Assembly (NCBI RefSeq): GCF_000276605.1
Contig: NZ_AKJX01000025.1
Span: 1 to 51,963, forward strand
Direction of reading: 5' to 3'
Length of the DNA stretch: 51,963 nt
DNA from: Acidovorax sp. CF316
GTDB lineage: Bacteria > Pseudomonadota > Gammaproteobacteria > Burkholderiales > Burkholderiaceae_C
Shown here: piece after piece, positions 9,617-17,626 of the stretch
How the letters are laid out: the number at the start of each line of letters is the position of its first letter
Numbering within the stretch: the first letter of the stretch is position 1
The notes under the pieces: model-generated
Databases searched by the model: none
Seen by the model: the letters and a program-made list of their open reading frames with translations, nothing else
Told to the model about the DNA's origin: nothing
Translations under genes and position numbers: made by a program

Positions 9617-10114
9617 ATGCCATTGCACAAGACCCTCCTTGCCGGCCTCGCCCTGTCGTCCACCCTGCTGGCCGCTTCCGCTCTGGCCCAGGCCTCCGAC
9701 GTGAAGGTCGAGGGCGCCTGGGCCCGCGCCAGCGTCCCCGGGCAGAAGGGCACCGGCGCCTTCATGAAGCTCACCGCGCCACAGGGCGCACGCCTGGTGG
9801 GTGCATCCTCTCCTGCCGCTGGCGTGACCGAGGTGCATGAAATGAAGCTCGATGGCGACGTGATGCGCATGCGTGCCGTGCCGGTGCTGGAGCTGCCCGC
9901 CGGCAAGGCCGTGGAGCTCAAGCCCGGGGGCTACCACGTCATGCTGCTGGACCTCAAGGCACCCCTGGCCAAGGACAGCACCGTGCCGCTCACACTGACC
10001 TTCAAGGACGCCAAGGGCGTGGAAAGCAGGCTCGAGCTGACCGTGCCCGTGGCGACCAGCGCACCGGGCGCGCAAGCGGGTGCGCCAGCCCATGCACATG
10101 GGCACAAACACTGA
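9617..10114 (+). CDS. Periplasmic copper chaperone PCu(A)C family
   Basis: A 165-residue secreted protein with a signal peptide ending near ALAQA (about residue 25). The mature part has the PCu(A)C copper site: HEMK, MRMR and the YHVML strand supply the His/Met set H..M..H.M. These proteins pass Cu(I) to the CuA site of cytochrome c oxidase in the periplasm. The C-terminus is histidine-rich (HAHGHKH), which could add metal binding. The start at 9617 precedes the signal peptide; earlier in-frame ATGs give a proline/arginine-rich stretch with no secretion character. No oxidase genes are adjacent. Confidence 0.9.
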   Translation: MPLHKTLLAGLALSSTLLAASALAQASDVKVEGAWARASVPGQKGTGAFMKLTAPQGARLVGASSPAAGVTEVHEMKLDGDVMRMRAVPVLELPAGKAVELKPGGYHVMLLDLKAPLAKDSTVPLTLTFKDAKGVESRLELTVPVATSAPGAQAGAPAHAHGHKH

Positions 10115-10204
10115 GGAACAAGCCCCCTGCATGCCATCGCCAGCAGCCACCCATTGGGGTAAGCTGTCAGGAGCGATCCCCCCACCCATTCTTGCGGAGC
10201 GGCC

Positions 10205-11038
10205 ATGAGCGACACATCCAATTTCGGTTTCGGCAAATTCGTCCCCGGTTTTGATTTTCTGCAGAGCCTGGCCAAGGGGGCGACCAACAGCATTCCGCAA
10301 TTGCCCAACCTGTCCAACTGGGTGGCCCCGACCATCAGCGTCGAAGAGCTGGACAAGCGCATCGAGGAACTCAAGGCCGTGCAGTTCTGGCTGGAGCAGA
10401 ACTCGCGCGCGCTGGCCGCCACCATCCAGGCGCTGGAGGTGCAGAAGATGACGCTGGCCACCTTGAAGGGCATGAACTTCAGCATGGGCGACGTGGCCAA
10501 TGCCTTCAAGCTCAAGACGGCCGATACCGTGATGAGCGGCGTGCAAAAGGCCGCCGACACGGTCAGCGGCGCGGCAGAGGCCGTGGCCGGCGCTGCCGCC
10601 CGCGTCACGGGCCGCGCGAAGGACGAGGCGCAGGAGGAAGAGGACGACGCAGAACCCGAGGAGGCGCCCACCAAGGCCAGGAAGAGCGGCAAGGCCGCCG
10701 CTGCGGCGCCCGAAGCCTCCGTGGTCGACCCGTTGCAATGGTGGGGCGCGCTCACGGGCCAGTTCCAGCAGATCGCCGCGAACGCCATGAAGGACGCGGC
10801 CAAGCAGACCGCCCTCGATACCACCAAGAACATGGCCACCGGCCTGGCCAAGGAGGCCATCAAGACGGCCACCGGCATGGCCAGCCAGTTCGCCGCCAAG
10901 GGCATGAAGAGCATGGCCGGCGAGCGCAAGCCCGCAGCCAAGAAGGTGGCAGCGGCCAAGCCTGCTACCAAGGCCCGGCCGGCAGCGAAGAAGACCACGG
11001 CGGCGGCCAAGCGCGCACCGCGCAAGAGCGCCCGCTGA
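10205..11038 (+). CDS. phaM: PHB granule regulatory protein PhaM
   Basis: A 277-residue protein with the PhaM N-terminal block: FVPGFDFLQSL, then WVAPTISVEELDKRIEELKAVQFWLEQ near residues 40-70. In Cupriavidus necator PhaM activates PHB synthase PhaC, controls granule number and tethers granules to the nucleoid. The tail from about residue 235 is built of PAKK/AAAK-type histone H1-like repeats, as expected for DNA binding. A charged, acid-rich stretch (DEAQEEEDDAEPEE) separates the two parts. No phaC or phasin gene is in the window. It precedes the FIST gene by 49 bp on the same strand. Confidence 0.92.
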   Translation: MSDTSNFGFGKFVPGFDFLQSLAKGATNSIPQLPNLSNWVAPTISVEELDKRIEELKAVQFWLEQNSRALAATIQALEVQKMTLATLKGMNFSMGDVANAFKLKTADTVMSGVQKAADTVSGAAEAVAGAAARVTGRAKDEAQEEEDDAEPEEAPTKARKSGKAAAAAPEASVVDPLQWWGALTGQFQQIAANAMKDAAKQTALDTTKNMATGLAKEAIKTATGMASQFAAKGMKSMAGERKPAAKKVAAAKPATKARPAAKKTTAAAKRAPRKSAR

Positions 11039-11087
11039 TCCCGGCCGTGCGTCGGCAGCGCGCACCGCCTGCGAGAAGACACACACC

Positions 11088-12392
11088 ATGAAACTCTTTC
11101 CCTCCGGCCATGCCACCCATCCCCAGTGGCGCATGGCGGCAGCCCTGGCACTGGCGCAGTTGCGCGCGCAGATGGCCTTGCCCGAGTACGCCAGCGCTCC
11201 CACGCTGGGCCTGCTCTACATCACCGACCACTATGCGGGCGAGGCCCAGGCCCTGCTCGACTACCTGGCCGGCGAACTGCCCGAGGTGACCGACTGGAGC
11301 GGCACCGTGGGCGTGGGCGTGGCGGCCAACAACGCCGAGTACTTCGATGAGCCGGCGCTGTCCGTGATGCTGCTCGACGTGTCACCCGACCAGTACCGTG
11401 TGTTCTCGGGCGTGGCCCCGCTGCCGCGCCAGCCGACCAGCGGTTTCGCGGCCCACACGGCGCTGGTGCATGCCGACGGCCACACGCCCGAACTGGCGGA
11501 GCTGCTGGCCGAGATGGCCGGCCGCACCGAGACCGGCTACCTGTTCGGCGGCCTGAGCGCCAGCCGGGGCGCGGGCGTGCAGTTCGCAGTCGCTGGCGAC
11601 GGCAACATCGCCGGGCAGGGCGGCGCTGGCGGGGTCTTCGATGGCGGCCTGTCGGGCGTGGCCTTCGGCGCCGAGGTGGCCCTGGTCTCGCGCGTCACCC
11701 AGGGCTGCCAGCCCGTGGGGCCGTTGCGCAGCGTGACCGCCGCGCATGAGAACGTGGTGCTGCAGCTCGATGGCGAGCCCGCGCTCGACGTGCTGCTCGA
11801 CACGCTGGAGGTGTCGCTCGACGGCGATCCGCAGCCCGCGCTGCGCAAGGTGCGCGCCACGCTGGCCGGGCTGGTGGATGCCGGGGCCCAGCCCCAGGGC
11901 CAGCAGCGCACAGGCCACTTCGGCACCGACACCCGCGTGCGCCACATCGTGGGGCTCGACGGGGCGCGCCGTGGCGTCGCGCTCGGCGACAAGGTGGAGC
12001 CCGGCATGCACCTGGCTTTCTGCCAGCGCAACGTGGCGGCGGCACGCGCAGACCTGATGCGCATCTGCGCCGAGATCCGCGAGGAACTCGAACCCGAGGA
12101 ACTGGAGCCCGCGCCGCTGGAGGCGGGCCATGCGGACGCTGCGACGAAGGCCCCTGCACCCGCAACGGGCGCCCAGGGCCGGGCGGCGACGCAGCCTGGG
12201 CGGCGCATTCGCGGCGCCATCTACGTGAGCTGCTCAGGCCGGGGGGGCCCGCATTTCGGCGGGACCAGCGCGGAACTGCAGATCGTGCGGCATGCGCTGG
12301 GCGACGTGCCGCTGGCCGGCTTCTTTGCCGGTGGCGAGATCGCGCACCACCACCTGTACGGCTATACCGGGGTGCTCACGGTCTTCACCTGA
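11088..12392 (+). CDS. FIST N- and C-domain signal transduction protein
   Basis: A 434-residue stand-alone FIST protein. The N-terminal FIST domain covers about residues 30-215 (GLLYITDHYAGEAQALLDYL; the glycine-rich GYLFGGLSASRG) and the C-terminal FIST domain about 225-430, ending with IYVSCSGRG, LAGFFAGGEIAHHHLYGYTGVLTVF. FIST domains are predicted small-ligand sensors, usually fused to kinases or chemoreceptors; here no output domain is attached. An Ala/Pro/Glu-rich insert lies near residues 330-375. Position behind phaM suggests a shared transcript, but a functional link to PHB storage is only a guess. Confidence 0.9.
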   Translation: MKLFPSGHATHPQWRMAAALALAQLRAQMALPEYASAPTLGLLYITDHYAGEAQALLDYLAGELPEVTDWSGTVGVGVAANNAEYFDEPALSVMLLDVSPDQYRVFSGVAPLPRQPTSGFAAHTALVHADGHTPELAELLAEMAGRTETGYLFGGLSASRGAGVQFAVAGDGNIAGQGGAGGVFDGGLSGVAFGAEVALVSRVTQGCQPVGPLRSVTAAHENVVLQLDGEPALDVLLDTLEVSLDGDPQPALRKVRATLAGLVDAGAQPQGQQRTGHFGTDTRVRHIVGLDGARRGVALGDKVEPGMHLAFCQRNVAAARADLMRICAEIREELEPEELEPAPLEAGHADAATKAPAPATGAQGRAATQPGRRIRGAIYVSCSGRGGPHFGGTSAELQIVRHALGDVPLAGFFAGGEIAHHHLYGYTGVLTVFT

Positions 12393-12413
12393 GCGGCCGG
12401 GCCACGGCCGGCC

Positions 12414-13568
12414 TCAGCTGCTGCTTTCGGTCGGAAGCCCGTCGGCGTCCCACTCGGGCAGGCCGCCGCGCAGCCAGTACACCGTCTTGTAGCCCTTGCT
12501 GGCCGCCACCTTGGCCGCCTTGTAGGACTTCCAGCATTCGGCCCCGTTGCAGGCAAAGATCACGGGCTTGCTGCGGTCCACTTTCTCCAGTGCCTGGAAG
12601 TCGTCCTGGGCGGCATTGAAGGCCACGTCCTTGAGGCTCTTTTCCACGTAGGCCGCGAACACGGCACCGCGGATGCGCTTGGCCTTGAATTCCTTTTCGG
12701 TGCGCGTGTCGACCACCACGGCGCCTTCTGCCTGCAGCTTCTGCGCCTCGCGCGCCGTGATGCGGTTCACGCCAGGCAGGCTGTTGGGGGTGAACAGGCC
12801 GAGCTCCGCCACGCGGCGGTACTCCTGCGCCTGGGGTCGCAGGGCCACGGGGGCCAGCCCCGCTCCCGTGCCTGCTGCGAACCACTGCGCCAGGCGCGCC
12901 TTGACGTCGGCGGGCAGGTCCTTCTTCACCGTGATCGAGAAGCCGCCCGGTACCGGCTGCGAAGTGGCCAGCACCTGTGCCTGGCCCTTGTGGATGGCAG
13001 ACCATTCGGCCCAGTCGTCGGCGCGCACCACGGTGGCATCGGTGCTGCCCAGCACCAGCGCGCTGAGTCCGGCCTGCGGGTGCTTCTCGTGCAGCACCGA
13101 CTTGAGGTCCTGGAACGACAGGCCGGCTTCGTTGAGCATGCCGCGTGCCATGTAGGTGTAGATCGAATCCTGCTGGGGCAGGTAAAGGCGCAGGCCCTTC
13201 ATCGCGGCCACGTTGGCCACCTGGGCCGAGCCCACGAGCAGGTACTGGTCCGATTTCTGGGTCGCGCCCACCAGCTCATACCCGCGCTGCAGCGCCGAGG
13301 CCGCCACCTGGGCCGGGCCGATGAACACATCGTAGCCCGCGCTGCGCGTGGCGCGCATCACATCGGCCAGGTCCTCGCTAGTGGCCACGGTGGCCGGCAG
13401 GCCGGCGGCCTTGGACAGGCCCGACTCGAAAGCGCTGCGCAGGATGCTGTGCGCCGCCTTCTTGGCCGTGGGTTCCACGGCCACGATGGCCGTGATCTGG
13501 GCCTGGGCCAGGGGACCGAGCGATAGCAGCAACAGGGACAGCAAGGCATGGCGTGTGGTGCGGTACAT
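12414..13568 (-). CDS. Periplasmic binding protein-rhodanese fusion
   Basis: A 384-residue exported two-domain protein. Residues 1-24 are a signal peptide (cleavage after LAQAQ). Residues about 26-250 form a PhnD/TAXI-like periplasmic binding domain (PTAKKAAHSILRSAFE, GYDVFIGPAQVAASAL, GLSALVLGSTDATV). Residues about 265-378 are a rhodanese domain with VVVDTRTEKEF, the CDC25-like landmark RIRGA and active-site Cys340 in FACNGAECW. Rhodaneses move sulfane sulfur via a persulfide. It is divergent from sulfite dehydrogenase, so a role in capturing or transferring a reduced sulfur or sulfonate-type compound in the periplasm is plausible. The fusion is uncommon to my knowledge. Confidence 0.85.
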   Translation of the reverse strand: MYRTTRHALLSLLLLSLGPLAQAQITAIVAVEPTAKKAAHSILRSAFESGLSKAAGLPATVATSEDLADVMRATRSAGYDVFIGPAQVAASALQRGYELVGATQKSDQYLLVGSAQVANVAAMKGLRLYLPQQDSIYTYMARGMLNEAGLSFQDLKSVLHEKHPQAGLSALVLGSTDATVVRADDWAEWSAIHKGQAQVLATSQPVPGGFSITVKKDLPADVKARLAQWFAAGTGAGLAPVALRPQAQEYRRVAELGLFTPNSLPGVNRITAREAQKLQAEGAVVVDTRTEKEFKAKRIRGAVFAAYVEKSLKDVAFNAAQDDFQALEKVDRSKPVIFACNGAECWKSYKAAKVAASKGYKTVYWLRGGLPEWDADGLPTESSS

Positions 13569-13800
13569 GGTGTCTCCTTCGGAGTCTGTCAGCCGATGTC
13601 AAATATGCACCAGGGCGCTACGCAGCACACGTCCTTGCGCAGGTTGTTGCCATTTCTTACACCTGCTCTCCAAAACCCCCAGGGCAAACCGCAGCGGCCA
13701 TACCAGAATGCGGCATGCCCCGCGCATGCTCGCGGTCTTCCATGACCGGTGCGTGCTGCGGAAAACACCTGAGCCTGACCACCCCCCGGAGGACCGTTCC

Positions 13801-15015
13801 ATGAAGAATCCCGTGACCCTGCCGCGCCGACACCTGCTCACCGGCAGTGCTGCCGCACTCAGCGCCCTGGGGCTGGCCGCATGGACCCGGGGCGCGCATG
13901 CCCAGCCTGCGCCGGCTGCGGCGGCCAAGCCGCTGCCTGCCTATGCGGGATGGAAGAACCCAGGCAGCCTGATCGTGCACAGCAGCAGCACCCTGGAGAC
14001 GCGCCGGGCGGCCTTCGGCACGGGGGTGGTCACGCCATCGAGCCAGCTGTACATCCGCAACAACCTGCCTGCGCCCGATGCCGCCATCGTGGCCGACCGC
14101 GATGCCTGGAGCGTCTCCATCGAGGGCGTGAAGGCACCGCGCGCGCTGACCCTGGCCGAACTTCGGACCCTGGGCATCGAGACCGTGACCACGGTGCTGC
14201 AATGCTCGGGCAACGGGCGCGGCTTTTTCCCCAGCAAGCCCAGCGGCACGCCGTGGACGGTGGGCGCCGCGGGCTGCGTGGTCTGGAGCGGCGTGCCGCT
14301 GCGCAATGTGGTGGCCGCCCTGGGCGGGCTGGCGGGCGGTGCCGCCTACCTCACCGGCACGGGCGGCGAGAAACTGCCCGAAGGCGTGGACCCGCTCACG
14401 GTGGTGGTCGAGCGCTCGGTGCCCATCCAGGCGCTGGACGATGCCATCCTGGCCTGGGAGATGAACGGCGAGCCGATGCCCCTGGCGCATGGCGGACCGC
14501 TGCGCCTGATCGTGCCGGGCTACCAGGGCGTGAACAACATCAAGTACGTCAAGCGCGTGGCCTTCGGCGCCGAGCAGTCCCAGGCGCGCATCATGTCGCA
14601 CGGCTACCGCATGTCGCCCCCCGGCACCAAGGCCAGCCCCGAGCAGCCCTCGGTGTGGGAGATGACGACCAAGTCCTGGATCAACGGCCCCCTGCCCGAG
14701 CAGGGCACGCTCAAGGCCGGGCTGGTGCAGGTGCATGGCGTGGCGTTCGGCGGCACGCGCGGCGTGAAGGGCGTGGAGGTGTCCGTCGATGGCGGCAAGA
14801 CCTGGCAGGCGGCCCAGCTCATCGGGCCCGACCTGGGGCGCTTCGCCTGGCGCCAGTTCGTGCTGCCCGTGCGGCTGGCGGCGGGTTCGTACGAACTGCT
14901 CAGCCGTGCCACCGATACCGCCGGTCATGTGCAGCCCGAGCAGCGCGAGGAGAACCTGGGCGGCTACAACAACACGAGCTGGCGTGACCACGGTGTGACC
15001 GTGGTGGTCGCGTGA
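13801..15015 (+). CDS. sorA: Sulfite dehydrogenase molybdopterin subunit (SorA-like)
   Basis: A 404-residue molybdoenzyme of the sulfite oxidase family, oxidising sulfite to sulfate in the periplasm. The N-terminus is a Tat signal (PRRHLLTGSAAALSALGLAA). Cys135 in VLQCSGNGRG is the expected Mo ligand; GTPWTVGAAGCVVWSGVPL and the HGGPLRLIVPGYQG stretch belong to the Moco domain, and the C-terminal dimerisation domain carries VKGVEVSVDGGKTWQ. No haem-binding motif is present, so electrons leave through the downstream cytochrome. The ATG at 13801 directly begins the Tat signal. The coupled gene is 13 bp downstream. Confidence 0.92.
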   Translation: MKNPVTLPRRHLLTGSAAALSALGLAAWTRGAHAQPAPAAAAKPLPAYAGWKNPGSLIVHSSSTLETRRAAFGTGVVTPSSQLYIRNNLPAPDAAIVADRDAWSVSIEGVKAPRALTLAELRTLGIETVTTVLQCSGNGRGFFPSKPSGTPWTVGAAGCVVWSGVPLRNVVAALGGLAGGAAYLTGTGGEKLPEGVDPLTVVVERSVPIQALDDAILAWEMNGEPMPLAHGGPLRLIVPGYQGVNNIKYVKRVAFGAEQSQARIMSHGYRMSPPGTKASPEQPSVWEMTTKSWINGPLPEQGTLKAGLVQVHGVAFGGTRGVKGVEVSVDGGKTWQAAQLIGPDLGRFAWRQFVLPVRLAAGSYELLSRATDTAGHVQPEQREENLGGYNNTSWRDHGVTVVVA

Positions 15016-15028
15016 GGAGGCGCACGCC

Positions 15029-15349
15029 TTGCGTACTGCGCTGACCGCCGTGCTGCTGGCGCTGGCAAGCGGCGGCGCCTGGGCCGCGGATGCCGGCGAA
15101 CTGGCGCGGGGCAAGGAACTGTTCGGCAAGATCCAGCCCGCCTGCAGCGTGTGCCACACGCTGCAGGCCGCGGGCGCCGAAGGCCAGGTCGGGCCCGTGC
15201 TCGACGAACTCAAACCCAACGCCGAGCGCGTGCTGCGCGCGCTGAAGGCGGGCATCGGTGTCATGCCGTCCTATGCCGACAAGCTCAGCGACAAGGACAT
15301 GCGGGCGCTGGCGAGTTTCGTCGCGCAGGCCTCGGGTGCCGCGCCCTGA
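15029..15349 (+). CDS. sorB: Class I c-type cytochrome, electron acceptor of SorA (SorB-like)
   Basis: A 106-residue monohaem cytochrome c with a signal peptide ending at AWA-AD (about residue 20). Haem attachment is C39-SV-C42-H43; Met79 in GVMPSYADKLSD is the likely axial ligand, and the MRALASFVAQ helix closes the fold. Start is TTG at 15029, chosen because GAGGAGG lies 8 bases upstream, overlapping the sorA stop region. It would take electrons from SorA and pass them to the respiratory chain. The order sorA-sorB with short spacing is the classic sulfite dehydrogenase arrangement. Confidence 0.9.
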   Translation: MRTALTAVLLALASGGAWAADAGELARGKELFGKIQPACSVCHTLQAAGAEGQVGPVLDELKPNAERVLRALKAGIGVMPSYADKLSDKDMRALASFVAQASGAAP

Positions 15350-15361
15350 CCCGGCGCTTGC

Positions 15362-16675
15362 TCAGGCCTTCGACGCCGCAGGCAACAGGCTGGGCACGCT
15401 GCTCTGCGGCATGCCCGTGAACGCGAAGTCCAGCTCGGGCGCCAGGCCGCTCACGATGCGCGCCAGCGACTTGCCCGAGCCGCAGGCATGCGTCCAGCCC
15501 AGCGTGCCGTGGCCGGTGTTGAGGAACAGGTTGGCCAGCTTGGTCTTGCCGATCAGCGGCACATTGCTCGGCGTGGCGGGGCGCAGCCCGGTCCAGAACT
15601 GCGCCTGGCTGGCATCGCCGGCCCCCGGGAACAGCTGCTCCACGCGGCGCACGATGGCGTCGCAGCGCACCTGGTTGAGGTCGCGCTGGTAGCCGTTGAG
15701 CTCGGCCGTGCCGGCAATGCGCAGGCGGTCGCCGCGCTCGCTGGTGTAGCGCGAGAACACGAGCTTGTACTCGTCGTCGGTGAGGCTCACCTGGTGCGCC
15801 ATCGATGCGTCCTTGACCGGCATGGTCACCGAGTAGCCCTTGGCCGGGTAGATGGGCAGGTGGATGCCCAGCGGCTGCGCCAGCAGCGGGCTGAACGAGC
15901 CCATGGCGAGCACGAAGGCATCGCCGTGCACGCGCTCGAAGCGGCCTTCGGCCGTGGTCACCTCCACATGGTCGATGCGCCCGCCCGCCTCGCGCAGCGC
16001 CGTGATGTGCTGGCCCAGGCGGAACTGCACGCCCGCGGCTTCGCACAGGCGCGCCAGCTCGCGCGTGAAAGTGTTGGCATCGCCCGACTCGTCTTCGGCG
16101 GTGTAGGTGGCACCGGCCAGTTGCGGGCGGATGTGGGCCAGGGCCGGCTCGATGCGCACCGCCTCGTCGGCGCTGATCACCTGGCGTTCGCAGCCGAGCT
16201 GGCGCATCTGCTCTGCCGGGGCCAGGGCGCCGTCGAACTCCTTCTGGTTGGTGTAGAAGTGCAGGATGCCCTGCGTGCGCTGGTCGTAGGCGATGCCGGT
16301 GGCTGCGCGTAGCTGCTGCAGCGTATCGCGGCTGTAGGTACCGAGGCGCACGATCTGCTCGATGTTGTGGCGCGTGCGCGCGGGCGTGCAGTTGCGCAGG
16401 AAGGACAGTCCCCAGAGCCACTGGCGCATGTCGGCGCGGATGCGGAACAGCAGGGGGGCGTCTTCCTTGCCCAGCCACTGCAGCACCTTGAGCGGCGCGC
16501 TCGGGTTGGCCCAGGGCTCGGCATGGCTTACCGAGATCTGGCCGCCATTGGCAAAGCTGGTTTCCGCACCGGGTGCACCCTGGCGGTCGATGACGGTCAC
16601 CTCGTGGCCGAGCTGTTGCAGGAAATAGGCCGAAGTCACGCCGAGCAGGCCGGCGCCAAGAACGATCACACGCAT
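15362..16675 (-). CDS. dadA: D-amino acid dehydrogenase (DadA) small subunit, FAD-dependent
   Basis: A 437-residue flavoenzyme. The Rossmann FAD motif VLGAGLLGVTSAYFLQQLG is at residues 5-23, followed by ETSFANGGQISVSHAEPWANP, a DadA hallmark, and the C-terminal FAD-contact GTLGWTHACGSGKSLARIVSG. Family enzymes oxidise D-amino acids to 2-oxo acids plus ammonia at the inner membrane, feeding electrons to quinone. Start ATG at 16675 lies after AGAGG. It sits alone behind a long leader containing a tandem glycine riboswitch, so expression probably answers to glycine. That may mean glycine itself, or a metabolite in balance with it, is a relevant substrate. Confidence 0.93.
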   Translation of the reverse strand: MRVIVLGAGLLGVTSAYFLQQLGHEVTVIDRQGAPGAETSFANGGQISVSHAEPWANPSAPLKVLQWLGKEDAPLLFRIRADMRQWLWGLSFLRNCTPARTRHNIEQIVRLGTYSRDTLQQLRAATGIAYDQRTQGILHFYTNQKEFDGALAPAEQMRQLGCERQVISADEAVRIEPALAHIRPQLAGATYTAEDESGDANTFTRELARLCEAAGVQFRLGQHITALREAGGRIDHVEVTTAEGRFERVHGDAFVLAMGSFSPLLAQPLGIHLPIYPAKGYSVTMPVKDASMAHQVSLTDDEYKLVFSRYTSERGDRLRIAGTAELNGYQRDLNQVRCDAIVRRVEQLFPGAGDASQAQFWTGLRPATPSNVPLIGKTKLANLFLNTGHGTLGWTHACGSGKSLARIVSGLAPELDFAFTGMPQSSVPSLLPAASKA

Positions 16676-16780
16676 TTTGAAAGCCTCTGGAAGGGCAATC
16701 GCCAGGCCTGTCGATGTCGCTGCGGGTATGGGTGTCCATAGCGCGCAGCGGGCACGTCATTGCCCGGCTGCCGCTCCCCC

Positions 16781-16966
16781 TGTCCTTGGTACCTGAGAGA
16801 TTCACCGCCGCCCCTCATGGGCTGCGGCTTGCTCCTTCGGTGCGCTACATGGCGTAGCGGCTCTCCAGACGGCCTTGATGAATGGTGCAGTACGGAACCT
16901 GAGCGTGCATGGGAGTTTGCGCCTTCGGTGAAGCGGACGCTGCCGCTTGCTCTCCTGCAGGGGCCA
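16781..16966 (-). promoter_or_regulatory. Tandem glycine riboswitch in the dadA leader
   Basis: Read on the minus strand, two glycine aptamers follow each other. Aptamer 1 (about 16962-16897) has GCAGGAGAGC, CACCGAAGGCGCAAACUCCC and CUCAGG. Aptamer 2 (about 16870-16782) has CUGGAGAGCC, GCACCGAAGGAGCAAGCC and UCUCUCAGG, followed by AAGGACAG. All conserved core strings of the class (GGAGAG, CCGAAGG.GCAA, CUCAGG) are present twice, in the order of a cooperative tandem switch. About 105 nt lie between aptamer 2 and the dadA ATG; they contain a GC-rich hairpin (GCAGCCGGGC/GTGCCCGCTGC) and the ribosome site, a plausible expression platform. On/off sense cannot be decided by eye. Confidence 0.93.
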
Positions 16967-16980
16967 TTCTAGGCACAAAG

Positions 16981-17011
16981 ACGAACGCCGCAGCTAATGT
17001 GCGGCGTTCGT
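16981..17011 (-). terminator. Intrinsic terminator of the secreted repeat-protein gene
   Basis: ACGAACGCCGC (16981-16991) pairs perfectly with GCGGCGTTCGT (17001-17011) around a 9-nt loop. On the minus strand the stem is followed by CTTTGTG. It begins 36 bp after the stop of the gene ending at 17048 and lies just before the riboswitch, so it should isolate the dadA leader from upstream transcription. Confidence 0.7.
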
Positions 17012-17047
17012 TGCTGATACAAGGCCGGGCGCTGGCCCGGTCAGGCG

Positions 17048-17491
17048 TCAGTTGCGGCGGGGGTTGTCAGGGTTGCTGTCGCGGCGGTTCGATACGCCAT
17101 CGCCATCGCGGTCCCGGTCGTTGCGGTTGGAAATGCCGTCACCGTCACGGTCCCAGCCGCCACGGCGCATTTCCCAGCGGCCGTCGCGTTCCTGCCAGGT
17201 GGGCTGGCGGTAAGCGTAGCCGGGGCGGGCCTTCACCCAGTGGCCGGCGACCCACACATGGCGGCCGCCACGCCAATCCCAATGGCCCTCTTCCCAGACC
17301 TGGCCACGGCGTGGGCGCGGCACGGCTTCACGGCGGGGTGGCGGTGGCGCAGGGATGACCTGGTAACCCTGGGGTCCCGACTGGATCACCACGGTGCCTT
17401 GGTGCGCCGGCTGGGCCGTGGCGACCGAAGAGAGGCCTGCCAGTGCCAGCGTGGTGGCGATGAGGGCTGCGTAAGTGGTTTTGTAAGCCAT
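17048..17491 (-). CDS. Secreted Trp-rich/DRDGDG repeat protein (copy 1)
   Basis: A 147-residue exported protein of unknown function. After a signal peptide (cut near TAQPA) comes a proline-rich arm (PAPPPPRREAVPRPRRG), then a YXWGXW-like Trp/Gly repeat block: WEEGHWDWRGGRHVWVAGHW, GWDRD. The C-terminal 35 residues hold DRDGDGISN and DRDGDGVSN units like thrombospondin type 3 calcium-binding repeats. ATG at 17491 has AAGGAG six bases upstream. It is closely related to the gene 136 bp upstream, indicating tandem duplication. Probably periplasmic or outer-membrane associated; calcium binding is inference from the DxDxDG pattern. Confidence 0.8.
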   Translation of the reverse strand: MAYKTTYAALIATTLALAGLSSVATAQPAHQGTVVIQSGPQGYQVIPAPPPPRREAVPRPRRGQVWEEGHWDWRGGRHVWVAGHWVKARPGYAYRQPTWQERDGRWEMRRGGWDRDGDGISNRNDRDRDGDGVSNRRDSNPDNPRRN

Positions 17492-17626
17492 GGATGACTC
17501 CTTTTTCAATGTTGTTGTGTCGCCTCTGTATGGTGGGCAAGCGGTGGCGACAGGTCTGTAGGCGCCGCACCTTGCCCCCTGTAGGCGGGCGGGGCCGGCA
17601 CCTGTGGGGCAGCCGGCCTGCCGCCA

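Noticed and set aside
10900..11035. Short repeated DNA at the end of phaM considered as a repeat array
   Set aside because: It is coding Ala/Lys/Pro repeats of the histone-like tail, with no spacer structure.
12391..12415. GC-rich inverted sequence between the convergent FIST and rhodanese-fusion genes
   Set aside because: Overlaps the stop codons, imperfect, and lacks a T-run; not strong enough to call a terminator.
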